Positions 18,724 to 28,623 are shown, counted from the first letter of the stretch. The stretch is DNA of 64,000 nucleotides from Parabacteroides sp. PM6-13 (GCF_029892605.1 NZ_JARXWF010000005.1:207136-271135), one strand, 5' to 3'. The notes: generated by a model from the letters alone, not told the origin. Numbers and translations are program-made.

Positions 18724-20571
18724 TCAACGAAACCTCTTCTCCAGTTCGTCGTCGGTCAGAAGGGTAAGGATCGTTTTGCCATCGGGCGACAGATAGGGAT
18801 CGGAAGCCGAGAAGAGGGAGGCGATCAGGTGTTCGCGTTCCTCTTGCGAGAGGGATTTCCCCGCGGGTATCGCCGTGGAACGAGCCAGCGAGAGCGCCAG
18901 TGAATGGACAATCTCCTCATGCACCTCACAGCCGGTATCCATCGTACGAGCCACCATCTCTTTCAACAGGGTGACCGAATCCTGGTTTTTCACTTCCGGC
19001 GGCAATCCGTTAATCGCATAGCTTCCCTGTCCCAGGTTACTCAAGTCGAAACCGATATAACGCAGATCATCCAACAGAGCAGAAACAATTGCGTTCTCCG
19101 CCGGCGTGAATTCGACAATCTCCGGGAACAACAACTGCTGGGAGGCACCCTGTTGCTGGCTGATATGTGCCACATACTGATCGTAAAGCACACGCATATG
19201 CGCCCGATGTTGATCGATAATCACCAATCCGGACTTGAGGGTGGTCACAATATAGCGGTTCTTATAGCCATAAGAGGGGTTGTTTTCGATTTCAAACAAT
19301 TGGTCGATAGAGGAGATATACTCCTGCGTTTGCTCGACTTGCGGGAGGTCGGAATCGAGCGGTGTCATAGTCTCCGGAGCCGCCTCACTCTCGAACTCTT
19401 TATAGAGAACCGACCAATCGAATTCCGCTCGTTTGTAGGAGGTGCCACCTCCAGTTGTACGAAAAGGATTGTAGTTCTTATCGACCTGAACAGTCGGGGC
19501 ACGAAGCCCTTCCGATTGATCCGGCGTGTAGACAGGGATATCGATGGCATCTGTACGATCGAAATCGATGGTTGGTATAGCACTTGACTTGGCCAATGCC
19601 TCCCGAACCGCCGACATCAGGATCTGCCAGATAGGTTGCTCATTCTCAAATTTGATTTCCGTTTTAGTCGGATGGATATTCACATCGATCGTTCCCGGAT
19701 CAAGGGTGAAATAGAGGAAATAGGCCGGCATCTCCCCCGAAGGGATCAGCTGCTCGTAGGCCTGCATAACCGCTTTATGGAAATAGGGGTGGCGCATATA
19801 GCGACCATTGACAAAGAAATATTGCAAAGCACTGCGTTTCCGAGCCATATCAGGACGCCCCACGAAGCCGGAGATGGAGACCAACGAACTTTGTGCCTCG
19901 ACGGCAAGCAGTTTGTCGTTCAGGCTTTTCCCGAAAACATGAATGATTCGTTGACGCATACCGGAGATCGGCAGGTTGAGTATCTCCGCATCCTGATGAT
20001 AGAGCGAAAAAGCCACTTCGGGATGCACCAAGGCAACCCGTTCGAACTCATGTACGATATGACGAAATTCCGTATCGTTGCCTTTGAGGAATTTGCGCCG
20101 GGCCGGCACATTGAAGAAGAGATTCTTCACCGAGAAGCTGCTACCTTCCGCACAGGCGTCGCAGGTAGACTCCTCAAGCGTCGAGCCGTTCATCACAAGA
20201 CGACAACCCAGCTCGCTATCATGCTGACGCGTACGCAGCTCCACATGAGCCACAGCAGCAATAGAGGCCAAGGCCTCTCCCCGAAAACCCATCGTACGCA
20301 GGGAGAAAAGATCGTTGGCAGAGGTTATTTTAGACGTGGCATGCCGCTCGAAAGCCATGCGGGCATCGGTCTCCGACATGCCTTTACCATTGTCGATTAC
20401 TTGAATAAGGGTGCGACCGGCATCCTTTATGTTCACACGGATTTGCGTAGCACCGGCATCGACCGCGTTTTCAACCAATTCTTTCACAACGGAAGCCGGA
20501 CGCTGAATAACCTCCCCGGCAGCAATCTGATTGGCTATGCTGTCGGGTAAAAGATGAATAATATCACTCAT
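18724..20571 (-). CDS. mutL: DNA mismatch repair protein MutL
   Basis: 615 residues. The N-terminal GHKL ATPase shows motif I (VVKELVENAVDAGA), DNGKG, and FRGEALASIAAV. The transducer domain follows (about 210-330) and the C-terminal dimerisation domain spans about 430-615. MutL couples MutS mismatch recognition to strand removal. The endonuclease motif DQHA(x)2E(x)4E is altered here: near residue 452 it reads DQHRAHMRVLYD, without the expected first Glu. The gene overlaps the preceding small membrane protein gene by four bases (ATGA), so it is the last gene of the clpP-to-mutL cluster. Confidence 0.95.
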   Translation of the reverse strand: MSDIIHLLPDSIANQIAAGEVIQRPASVVKELVENAVDAGATQIRVNIKDAGRTLIQVIDNGKGMSETDARMAFERHATSKITSANDLFSLRTMGFRGEALASIAAVAHVELRTRQHDSELGCRLVMNGSTLEESTCDACAEGSSFSVKNLFFNVPARRKFLKGNDTEFRHIVHEFERVALVHPEVAFSLYHQDAEILNLPISGMRQRIIHVFGKSLNDKLLAVEAQSSLVSISGFVGRPDMARKRSALQYFFVNGRYMRHPYFHKAVMQAYEQLIPSGEMPAYFLYFTLDPGTIDVNIHPTKTEIKFENEQPIWQILMSAVREALAKSSAIPTIDFDRTDAIDIPVYTPDQSEGLRAPTVQVDKNYNPFRTTGGGTSYKRAEFDWSVLYKEFESEAAPETMTPLDSDLPQVEQTQEYISSIDQLFEIENNPSYGYKNRYIVTTLKSGLVIIDQHRAHMRVLYDQYVAHISQQQGASQQLLFPEIVEFTPAENAIVSALLDDLRYIGFDLSNLGQGSYAINGLPPEVKNQDSVTLLKEMVARTMDTGCEVHEEIVHSLALSLARSTAIPAGKSLSQEEREHLIASLFSASDPYLSPDGKTILTLLTDDELEKRFR

Positions 20572-20873
20572 TTAAAGAAAAGAATCCAAAAGATAACACC
20601 TAACACAACAAGCCACAAAAGAACTTTAAACGTCTTGTATTTACGGGCACGCGTATCTTCCCCTCTGTTGTAGCTGCGCTTGAGGTGGGAGGTACCCTCG
20701 ACAAAGGTGCCTTTTATCCGTGGCTTATATTCTTCTAAAGGCTCTTCCATCCCTAACTCACGTTTATTCTTTTGAATACGCTCTTCCAACGCCTCCTTAC
20801 GGGGATCCCAATAGATGGGCGTATGATTGTATTGGCGCGGTTTACGCACATTATAGAATGAGAAAAATGCCAT
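20568..20873 (-). CDS. Small conserved-type membrane protein upstream of mutL
   Basis: 101 residues. A basic, hydrophilic N-terminal part (about 1-80) is followed by one hydrophobic helix (FKVLLWLVVLGVIFWILFF, about 82-100) at the very C-terminus, a tail-anchored-like layout. I do not recognise a named domain. The coding case rests on its start and stop fitting the operon: 27 bases after the OstA-like gene and a four-base overlap with mutL. The function is unknown. Confidence 0.75.
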   Translation of the reverse strand: MAFFSFYNVRKPRQYNHTPIYWDPRKEALEERIQKNKRELGMEEPLEEYKPRIKGTFVEGTSHLKRSYNRGEDTRARKYKTFKVLLWLVVLGVIFWILFFK

Positions 20874-20900
20874 ACTGTTTCTATTTAATAATACCGACTG

Positions 20901-22508
20901 CTAATGTACGAATTTATTACTTCTTTTCGGGGTTGTCCCTGCCTCTCTCTTCACCTCCCGGTAGATATCATCCGGATCTTTCGGCCGGATATAATCGAAC
21001 CAGTGAAAATCTTTCAGAAACTTCTGATCGGGGTTCAAGTCTGGGATCGGAGTTGTAGAGCCCTGGGGAGATGGCCATATTTTCAATTGCTCCAATTGAT
21101 TATCCTTTATCCAGATAGAGAGGAAGCCACTTTTTGTCTCATTCAGTCCGATCATGCCTCCGCCATCCTCTTCGATGGGGTAAAAGATCGATTCCGCATT
21201 GCCTTCCACATCAATCAGACGAACCTGCTTACCTTCAAAGAAGGCTTTCATATCATTCCCTTTCAGCTGGTTATAATAGGTCGTATCGACCTCCTGAGCA
21301 GCAAAGGCAAACTGTTTGATATGCGCGTAATCGATCGTGCTGTCATTGAAGTAGACCAGGATGCTGTCGCCATAGATCTGGTATTGTTCGTTCCAGAGAA
21401 TAGGATCGTCGAACATATACAACACCGAATCCCGGGTATTGAACAACATAGAGTCACATACTCCCTGCATATCGGAGCGGTAGAATCGCACGCCGTAATA
21501 GGCATTGATTTCCCGGAAGTCATCATCAATCGTAACCATCTTAAGCGTGTCGGCATGCAGATAGAGGCTGTCGCCCTGGCCATATTCAATGAAACAGGCC
21601 TCATCGGTAGCAAAAGCATATTCGGTCAATTCGTTATAAAAGCCATATTGACCCGTTAAAATGATCTGCTGAGCGGTGTCACGCAGGATCATATTGCCAA
21701 ACACCTCTCCGAAACCGGTCTCCCGGTCGTAGTGAATAGAGTCGCCTATCAGGATCTTTTCGCCCATGGTCACCTCCGAGCGATCCAACAATAGCGAGGT
21801 TTGCTTTTCCGTATCATACCAGCCTCGGGAGGTATGCACGGTGCCGCTATCCGTCACAATCACGGAAGGTCCGAGGATGGTCGCTATTTTCGTATCCGTA
21901 CTATAATGCAAGGTATCGGAATAAAGCGTAAACTTGAGATTTTCCAGGCGCACACTGTCGTTGAAGACCGCCAGTTTCGTCACCGTCGAATATTGCCCGT
22001 AGATCGAAGAAAGATCGTTTTCTTCATCCATAATCAGCCCTTCATCGAAATAATAACCGATATCGGCCGTACGGTCGTAGTTCAAACTGTCTGTAAAAAG
22101 AGTCACCTGATTGTTCTCCATGCGCACCTGTTCGCGGAGATAGGCCATCTGCGTATTTCCGTCATAAAGCAGGTAGTTGGCATAGATAAAAAGGGTATCA
22201 CCCTGCTCCATACGCACATTGCTGAAGGCTTCGAAGGTATTCCTCTCCTGATAGAGGTATGCGCTATCGCAATACATATAAGCACTGTCATGCCGCAAAA
22301 CAACATCTCCATAGAGAATCTTGGCGTCGGCCACGTATTGCTGATTACCAATCAAAGAATCGGCTCGTTCGATATGTATATAGGTGACTTTCGGAGCGCT
22401 ACTGGTCGAATCAGGAGCAGAAGCAACGGATCCCACTGTTTGTGCCATAGCGAAAACAGGGAATAAACAAGATAGAACAAGGATAAAGAGTATGCTGCTT
22501 TTCTTCAT
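20901..22508 (-). CDS. OstA/LptA-like LPS-transport family protein
   Basis: The start is set at ATG 22508 (MKKSSILFILVLSCLFPVFAMAQ, a clear signal peptide), overlapping the stop of the upstream gene in an ATGA. A longer in-frame start at 22598 would sit inside that gene and spoil the signal peptide. The 535-residue product is made of repeating short beta-strand units of the OstA_2/LptA jelly-roll kind (for example AKILYGDVVLRHDSAYMYC, NYDRTADIGYYFDEGLI, YSTDTKIATILGPSVI). It is probably a periplasmic LPS-transport or envelope-assembly factor. It is longer than the classical LptA bridge protein, and context next to SurA-like chaperones supports an envelope role. Confidence 0.82.
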   Translation of the reverse strand: MKKSSILFILVLSCLFPVFAMAQTVGSVASAPDSTSSAPKVTYIHIERADSLIGNQQYVADAKILYGDVVLRHDSAYMYCDSAYLYQERNTFEAFSNVRMEQGDTLFIYANYLLYDGNTQMAYLREQVRMENNQVTLFTDSLNYDRTADIGYYFDEGLIMDEENDLSSIYGQYSTVTKLAVFNDSVRLENLKFTLYSDTLHYSTDTKIATILGPSVIVTDSGTVHTSRGWYDTEKQTSLLLDRSEVTMGEKILIGDSIHYDRETGFGEVFGNMILRDTAQQIILTGQYGFYNELTEYAFATDEACFIEYGQGDSLYLHADTLKMVTIDDDFREINAYYGVRFYRSDMQGVCDSMLFNTRDSVLYMFDDPILWNEQYQIYGDSILVYFNDSTIDYAHIKQFAFAAQEVDTTYYNQLKGNDMKAFFEGKQVRLIDVEGNAESIFYPIEEDGGGMIGLNETKSGFLSIWIKDNQLEQLKIWPSPQGSTTPIPDLNPDQKFLKDFHWFDYIRPKDPDDIYREVKREAGTTPKRSNKFVH

Positions 22509-23890
22509 TTTCTTACCCAACCCGGATACTGAAAATCGCAATTTTGCCACCCGTCGCTTATCCGGATATATGTTGAACGTTGTTTCTCTTGAATCCATTT
22601 ATGAAGCATTTCCTCCCGCTTGCTCTCTTCCACGATCGACTTCAACACCTGGTAGTCGTCGGAGATATTGGCTTTATGCTGGAGGGTTCGCGCTTTTAGT
22701 TTCACAATCGCAATCACCTCTTTCTGCTCTTTCTGCGTACGCATGATAAAGGGTTTTGAGATATCTCCCACCTCCATCTCATTCACGACACGCGCCATCT
22801 CCTGCGGCAATTCGAACATCTCAAAACGAGGCGTTCCCATATGGGCGCTTTCATAATCCTGGTTTACCATCAACCCCTTATTGTTTTTAGAGTCTTTGTC
22901 GTAAGACAGGTAGGTAGCCGCCTCTTCAAAGGTAAATTTCTCTGCCTTTATATCGTTATACAGCGAGTCCATTTTGACCATGGCCTCATTCAATTCCTTT
23001 TCAGACACTTTCGGTCTCAACAAGAGATGCCGCACATTGATTCTATCGCCACGCTTCTCTATCAACTGAATAATATGATAGCCATATTCCGTTTGCACAA
23101 TCTGAGAGACACGGTTCGGATCGGTCAGGTTGAACGCCACATTAGCAAACTCAGGCACAAGGCTCGTTTTGCTCATGAAGCCCATCTCACCTCCCTGCAT
23201 CGAAGAACCCGGGTCTTCGGAATACAAACGGGCCAACGTAGAGAAAGGCCTTCTGCCGGAATGGATATCATCGGTATACTCACGCAAACGCGCCTTGATG
23301 GCATCGATCTCTTCCAATGGTATTTTCGGCTCCAGGGTAATGATCTGCACTTCGACTGTTGTAGGGATTGTCGGTAAGCTATCCTGCGACAATTGGTTGT
23401 AGTATTTCCGCACTTCCGACGGAGTCAGCTTAATCTCACCCGCCAGTTTGCTACGTACTTGCTTGATGATCTCCTGCTCACGGATAATACTTTTCCGCTC
23501 TTCTTTGATCTGTGAGATCTTCTTGCCAAAATACTCCTCTACCTTTTCCACATCGCCAATACTACTCACCGCACTATTGATCCAATAATCGACCTGCTGA
23601 ATAACAGAGGCCTCGTTCGCCTCGATACTATCGATCTTAGCTTGGTTCAGAAACAGTTTCTGTATCGCTATTTGTTCCGGAATATAACAATAAGGGTCAT
23701 TTTCAAATCGTTGGCCTTCGCTTTGTAGATACAAGCGCTGGTTCTCAATATCAGAAAGAAGAATAGCATCATCTCCAACCACCCATACTACCTCATCAAT
23801 CACGTTCGGCTGGCTCTGTGCAAACGCTGCACCGGCTGAGCAAACCAATAAAAACAGAAATAAAAACTTCTTCATCATGTTATTTTTCAA
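22505..23890 (-). CDS. SurA-like periplasmic peptidyl-prolyl isomerase/chaperone
   Basis: 461 residues with a signal peptide (about 1-25, ending near AAFAQ). The SurA-type N-terminal chaperone region (about 30-165) contains DEVVWVVGDDAILLSDIE. The first parvulin domain (about 175-280) shows GGEMGFMSKTSLVPEFANVAF and TEYGYHIIQLIEKR; a second, divergent parvulin-like region follows. It is expected to help fold outer-membrane beta-barrels such as the many SusC proteins here. It is third of three tandem PPIase-type genes. The Met at residue 5 or 6 is an alternative start. Confidence 0.9.
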   Translation of the reverse strand: MKNNMMKKFLFLFLLVCSAGAAFAQSQPNVIDEVVWVVGDDAILLSDIENQRLYLQSEGQRFENDPYCYIPEQIAIQKLFLNQAKIDSIEANEASVIQQVDYWINSAVSSIGDVEKVEEYFGKKISQIKEERKSIIREQEIIKQVRSKLAGEIKLTPSEVRKYYNQLSQDSLPTIPTTVEVQIITLEPKIPLEEIDAIKARLREYTDDIHSGRRPFSTLARLYSEDPGSSMQGGEMGFMSKTSLVPEFANVAFNLTDPNRVSQIVQTEYGYHIIQLIEKRGDRINVRHLLLRPKVSEKELNEAMVKMDSLYNDIKAEKFTFEEAATYLSYDKDSKNNKGLMVNQDYESAHMGTPRFEMFELPQEMARVVNEMEVGDISKPFIMRTQKEQKEVIAIVKLKARTLQHKANISDDYQVLKSIVEESKREEMLHKWIQEKQRSTYIRISDGWQNCDFQYPGWVRK

Positions 23891-23905
23891 TTTAATCTTT
23901 TCCGA

Positions 23906-24760
23906 CTATGGCTCTGCTACGATTTTTGCTTTTCCCTGACGAATAGCATTCGTATACAATTCCTCTTCAAACGCACGCAAGAAATCAACTTTCCGCTGAT
24001 TAATCAGTATTTCTACTATTTGCGCATTCACATATTCATAAGGAGCCACGCTCCCAGCCGGCAGATATTCTGTAATAGCAAGCAGATAACAGTAGTTATT
24101 ATCCGCCTCCTCAACATATTTGTTTATCTTTAAAAAAGCATTCGCATCCGGCACGCGGGTAGGCATATTGTCGACAATTTGGTCAAATTCTACCCAACGG
24201 TCGTAAAAGTAGTCATAAACTGTGGCATTTTGCACACTAAATTTCTCAATTTTTTCTAAAGCCTCTTCATTTGTTTGTTTATACCATGTTTTTATGTCCG
24301 ACAAGCCGGGAGCATCTATCGGTATTTTAAGAAAAAGGCCTTTCACCAAGGCCTTGTCTAACGTAAACTTCTGTTGGTTCTCTTCGTAAAAGCGCAATTT
24401 GTCGCTCTCTTGAATATTAGCGGAAAGTCGTTCTTTAATCAGCCGCTCCTGGTATCTGTAACGCACCAGTGAATTGCGGTAGTCATCGACCAACTTATCA
24501 ATCTCAGCCTTTTCATCCAAATTACGAGATGCCACATCGTAAACCAAGGCGTCCTTCACCCATTTTTTGATGATACTCTCAGCCATAATAAGGCTATCGG
24601 CCGAGGAGACACCACGTGGAATCATGGCTTTGACTTCCGATTTCCTCAACACTTTTTCATCTACACTCGCGACAACGTCGCTATCAACACTTTGTTTTCC
24701 TTTGCAAGCAAGTAAAACAAAGGGAAGGAACAGAAATATCAGTTTTCGCATAAGCGGCAT
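23906..24760 (-). CDS. PPIase-related lipoprotein (SurA N-terminal type, lacks clear parvulin core)
   Basis: 284 residues. Its N-terminus has a lipoprotein signal (LLACKGKQ), so it should be membrane-anchored. The rest is helical (KSEVKAMIPRGVSSADSLIMAESIIKKWVKDALVYDVA) like the chaperone module of SurA/PpiC proteins. I do not see the parvulin signature (GG-x-GW/GF with FGYHI) found in both neighbours. Its start overlaps the previous stop by one base (TAATG); Met 4 is an alternative. It was probably derived from the same family and kept as a chaperone without isomerase activity (inference). It is somewhat more AT-rich than its neighbours. Confidence 0.72.
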   Translation of the reverse strand: MPLMRKLIFLFLPFVLLACKGKQSVDSDVVASVDEKVLRKSEVKAMIPRGVSSADSLIMAESIIKKWVKDALVYDVASRNLDEKAEIDKLVDDYRNSLVRYRYQERLIKERLSANIQESDKLRFYEENQQKFTLDKALVKGLFLKIPIDAPGLSDIKTWYKQTNEEALEKIEKFSVQNATVYDYFYDRWVEFDQIVDNMPTRVPDANAFLKINKYVEEADNNYCYLLAITEYLPAGSVAPYEYVNAQIVEILINQRKVDFLRAFEEELYTNAIRQGKAKIVAEP

Positions 24761-26349
24761 TATTTCTTCAATCGTTTTATCAACTTTTTATTTACGACTA
24801 CAGGGTATTTTTTATTTAATTCCGCAATCCATTCGGCTTCGGCCGCAGCTTGTTCCTCGGCTGGCTTACTCCATATCTTCTGATTGGATATCTCAAACAA
24901 CAAGATCCCGTCACGATATTCCTGCAGCAGATGTTTCATCTCCGGATGCTTCGCCTCTAAGTTCTTTTTCTCCGCACCTTTCGTCAGCTCCCGGATAAAC
25001 AGATCATATACCTCCTGCATAAAATCGGGGCCATAGGTCTTCACAGAGAAGGGCTGAGTCACCATGTAATAGGCAAATTCCGCCTGCGTAAAAGACTCTC
25101 CTTCCAAATCAAAAAGGATCTTATCCATCTCTTTGGCCTCTTCGTAGAAAAGCTTATCGCTTGGGAAATAGTCGGCGCATAGATTCACCAACTCCGCATA
25201 GGCTTCCGGATAGAATTTGTATTTGTATTCACGACGCAATTTATCATCAAAGGCTTTGTATAGTTCAAAGTTACGCTCGCCTTCGCTCATAAATTTCCCG
25301 ATCAGCGATTTCTGACTCTCGAAAGACTCACGGGGCTCCTTTCCTAAGAATTTGATGATATGGTAGCCAAAAACCGACTCCACAATAGGCGACAATTCTC
25401 CGGGTGTAGTCATCGCAAAAGCAGCCTTTTCAAACGGAGCCACTGTTTCGCCTATAGCGATTGGTCGCAATACGCCCCCCTCTGTTGCCGATCCGATATC
25501 TGCCGAATGCTCCTTAGCCAATTCGCCGAAATCAGCCCCTTCCTGAATCTGCTTGTAAAGAGTCTGCACTTTCTGTAAGGCCTCTTCCTTCAAGGCTGCC
25601 GAATCGGGCGGGAAGCTAATCAGGATATGGGCCACCTTTACCTTGCCGGGATTCGGACGACGGGCATGCACCTGCACAATATAATAGCCACGAGAGGTAT
25701 GAACCGGCTCAGAAATCGCTCCGATAGGCAAAGTATACACCGCATCTTCCAGCGCTTTCGAGGTACGCATAGGGAACAAAATGGGCACATATTCATACTG
25801 AACCAATTCACTGTTCTCAGCCGCCAGTTGCTCTCCCAACACATCGATCTTCTCGCCGTCGAGTAAACGCTTCCGCGCCTTCAACGCCTCCTGGTAAGGA
25901 AGAATCGTATCGTTGAGCAGGGTGTTTCCTTCCGGCAGCTTGAAAAGGATATAGCTCAGTTCGGGAATCACATTTCCTCTGTCATAGAGGTTTTTTATCG
26001 CTTTTTCCTCCGCTTTCCGATCCGAGAGATAGTCTGCTTCCAACTGAGCCTGATACATATTGAACTCACTGGCGTATGCGCGAGTCTTATCAAGACCCAT
26101 TTCTTCCGCTTCGACAATTTTCAGCTTAAAGTTCTTGAACAACTCAACATACTCATTGATTGATTTGGTATTGGAGAAATCGGCTTCGCCATTTTTCTGG
26201 GCGATAAAAATAAATTCCGAAAGAGGTATTGGTTTGCCACCGACAGTCATAATGACGGAGTCCGGAAGACTTTTCGCCCCGACTACCAGTGAGACACTTA
26301 ACATACAAGTAAAAACGATAATATACCTTCTTAGCATTTCCTTTTTCAT
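24760..26349 (-). CDS. Periplasmic PpiC/SurA-like peptidyl-prolyl isomerase with two parvulin domains
   Basis: 529 residues with a signal peptide (about 1-25). An N-terminal SurA-like helical region is followed by two parvulin domains. The first, about 115-235, includes SRGYYIVQVHARRPNP. The second, about 240-340, includes VKVAHILISFP, the GGVLRPI turn and FGYHIIKFLGKEPRES. A helical C-terminal domain extends to 529. The role is folding or quality control of exported and outer-membrane proteins. It is the first of the three tandem PPIase-type genes and lies 83 bases downstream of recQ; no clear promoter is visible in that gap. Confidence 0.9.
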   Translation of the reverse strand: MKKEMLRRYIIVFTCMLSVSLVVGAKSLPDSVIMTVGGKPIPLSEFIFIAQKNGEADFSNTKSINEYVELFKNFKLKIVEAEEMGLDKTRAYASEFNMYQAQLEADYLSDRKAEEKAIKNLYDRGNVIPELSYILFKLPEGNTLLNDTILPYQEALKARKRLLDGEKIDVLGEQLAAENSELVQYEYVPILFPMRTSKALEDAVYTLPIGAISEPVHTSRGYYIVQVHARRPNPGKVKVAHILISFPPDSAALKEEALQKVQTLYKQIQEGADFGELAKEHSADIGSATEGGVLRPIAIGETVAPFEKAAFAMTTPGELSPIVESVFGYHIIKFLGKEPRESFESQKSLIGKFMSEGERNFELYKAFDDKLRREYKYKFYPEAYAELVNLCADYFPSDKLFYEEAKEMDKILFDLEGESFTQAEFAYYMVTQPFSVKTYGPDFMQEVYDLFIRELTKGAEKKNLEAKHPEMKHLLQEYRDGILLFEISNQKIWSKPAEEQAAAEAEWIAELNKKYPVVVNKKLIKRLKK

Positions 26350-26432
26350 AATGCAAATGAGCTTAATATAACATTATATAAACGGAGAGCATGCAGGAAT
26401 AGTATACGCCTCTCAAAATTTAGTCTTTTTTA

Positions 26433-28607
26433 TCAATTAGCCATTTCCGACAGGAACTTCACCCGGACAAGACGTATCTCTTCTTCCGTGTAGTCGCCAC
26501 CCAGTTCTTCTATGGCCTCTTCGAGGTCGTCTGTTTCCGAGTCTTTAAAGTATTCATAGATATCTTCAACGTGATCTTCATCCATCACATCGTTCACAAA
26601 ATAATCGATATTGATCCGCGTGCCTGAATAGACAATAGCTTCCAACTCATCCAGCAATTCTGCAAATTCAAGCCCGTTGGTCAAAGCAATCTCGTCTAAG
26701 GCAACTTTCCGGTCGATACGTTGAATGATCGACACCTTCAATTTCGACTTATTGGCTACCGTGCGCACACGCAGGTCTTCCGGACGCTCGATCTCATTTT
26801 CCTCTACATGCCTTTTGATCAGCTCAACGAACTCTTTCCCATACCGTTTAGCCTTTCCCGCTCCTACGCCCGGGATATTCTGCAATTCGTCTAAGGTGAT
26901 CGGATAGGTTGTCGCCATGGCCTCCAGGGATGGATCCTGGAAGATCACAAAAGGAGGCACCTCCAGCTTTTTAGACATCTTCTTCCGCAGGTCTTTCATG
27001 ATCGCGTACAACACCGGATCGACAGCACAAGAGCCTCCGCCACGCATTGGCGTCTCCTCTTCTTCCTCTTCAAATGTATTGTCTTTGGTAATTTTGAACG
27101 ATACCGGATTTTCCAGGAATTTCTTTCCTTCATCCGTCATGCGCAACAACCCGTAGTTCTCAATATCCTTATTCAGATATCCCGCTATCAGGGCTTGCCG
27201 GATCACCGCGTTCCACGTTTTCTCATCATCATCACTTCCCGACGCGAAAATTTCTAACTCGTCATGTTTATAAGATTGGATCTCGGATGTTTTATTTCCA
27301 ATTAAAACATTTATGATATATTCCGTCTTAAATTTTTCTTTCAATACGCCTACCGCTTCCAATACGGTAGATAATAATTCTTTTGCTTCCACTTGCTTCT
27401 TGGGATTCAAACAGTTATCACAATTACCACAATTATCGTCTTCGAAAGGCTCGCCAAAATAATGCAACAAAACCTTTCTTCGGCAAACAGATGTTTCCGC
27501 ATACGCGGCTGTTTCAAGCAACAACTGCTTGCCTATTTCTTGTTCGGCTACCGGTTTACCCTGCATAAATTTCTCCAGTTTCTGAAGATCTTTATAGGTA
27601 TAAAAAGAGATACATTGTCCTTCGCCGCCATCACGCCCACCACGGCCGGTCTCCTGGTAGTAGCCCTCCAGGCTTTTCGGCATATCGTAATGGATCACAT
27701 AACGCACATCCGGTTTATCAATACCCATACCGAAGGCTATCGTCGCCACGATCACGTCTACATTCTCCATCAAGAAGGCATCCTGATTCGCCGATCGTTG
27801 CTGAGAGTCCATGCCGGCATGATAGGCCAGCGCCGATATCCCGTTTGTTTTTAGTATCTCCGCAAACTCTTCTACCTTTTTGCGACTCAGACAGTAAACA
27901 ATACCGGACTTTCCCTCCTGTCCTTTGATAAACTTAATGATCTCACGGTCCACGTTCGCTCCTTTCGGACGTACCTCGTAATACAAATTCGTCCGATTAA
28001 AAGAGGATTTGAACACCGTCGCATCGATCATACCCAGGTTCTTTTGTATATCGTGCTGCACCTTAGGGGTTGCCGTGGCCGTCAGGGCGATCAACGGTTT
28101 CTTTCCGATCTCATTGATGATCGGACGGATCCGTCTGTATTCCGGGCGGAAATCATGTCCCCATTCCGAAATACAATGCGCCTCATCGACCGCATAAAAA
28201 GAGATCTTCACCTGGCGAAGAAAATCAACATTTTCTTCTTTGGTTAAAGACTCCGGCGCCACATACAACAACTTGGTCTTTCCCGACAAGATATCTTCTT
28301 TGACCTTGTCGATCGCCGCTTTGTTTAGGGAGGAATTCATGAAATGCGCCACTCCATCTTCCTCACTAAAGGTACGCATAGCGTCTACCTGATTTTTCAT
28401 CAGGGCAATCAGCGGAGAGATGACAACAGCCGTCCCTTCCATCAACAGGGAGGGTAGCTGATAGCACAACGATTTACCTCCGCCCGTTGGCATCAGTACA
28501 AAGGTGTCGTTCCCAGCCAGCACATTTTCAATAATGGCTTTCTGGTTTCCTTTGAATGAATCAAAGCCAAAATTAACTTTCAGTTGTTCTGCTAAGTGGT
28601 CCTTCAT
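26433..28607 (-). CDS. recQ: ATP-dependent DNA helicase RecQ
   Basis: 724 residues. Walker A (PTGGGKS) lies at about 40-46, DEAH at 141-144, and helicase motifs V-VI around 290-330 (IAFGMGIDKPDVRYVIH, YYQETGRGGRDG). The RecQ-Ct zinc-binding cysteines are near 375-397 (CRRKVLLHYF..., CGNCDNC). A winged-helix domain precedes an HRDC domain at about 535-610 (LDELQNIPGVGAGKAKRYG), and an acidic C-terminal extension follows. It unwinds DNA 3'-5' in recombination and repair. The gene starts 16 bases after clpX, so it is probably in the clpPX transcript. Confidence 0.96.
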   Translation of the reverse strand: MKDHLAEQLKVNFGFDSFKGNQKAIIENVLAGNDTFVLMPTGGGKSLCYQLPSLLMEGTAVVISPLIALMKNQVDAMRTFSEEDGVAHFMNSSLNKAAIDKVKEDILSGKTKLLYVAPESLTKEENVDFLRQVKISFYAVDEAHCISEWGHDFRPEYRRIRPIINEIGKKPLIALTATATPKVQHDIQKNLGMIDATVFKSSFNRTNLYYEVRPKGANVDREIIKFIKGQEGKSGIVYCLSRKKVEEFAEILKTNGISALAYHAGMDSQQRSANQDAFLMENVDVIVATIAFGMGIDKPDVRYVIHYDMPKSLEGYYQETGRGGRDGGEGQCISFYTYKDLQKLEKFMQGKPVAEQEIGKQLLLETAAYAETSVCRRKVLLHYFGEPFEDDNCGNCDNCLNPKKQVEAKELLSTVLEAVGVLKEKFKTEYIINVLIGNKTSEIQSYKHDELEIFASGSDDDEKTWNAVIRQALIAGYLNKDIENYGLLRMTDEGKKFLENPVSFKITKDNTFEEEEEETPMRGGGSCAVDPVLYAIMKDLRKKMSKKLEVPPFVIFQDPSLEAMATTYPITLDELQNIPGVGAGKAKRYGKEFVELIKRHVEENEIERPEDLRVRTVANKSKLKVSIIQRIDRKVALDEIALTNGLEFAELLDELEAIVYSGTRINIDYFVNDVMDEDHVEDIYEYFKDSETDDLEEAIEELGGDYTEEEIRLVRVKFLSEMAN

Positions 28608-28623
28608 ACTAACATTCTTAATT

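Noticed and set aside
22509..22598. Longer start for the OstA-like gene.
   Set aside because: It would overlap the SurA-like gene by 94 bases and put about 30 hydrophilic residues before an obvious signal peptide.
26433..28607. Acidic stretches in RecQ (EEEEEE near 518-523 and the C-terminus) as possible fusion or frameshift.
   Set aside because: The frame is continuous, and the HRDC domain and zinc site are intact on both sides; acidic linkers are normal here.
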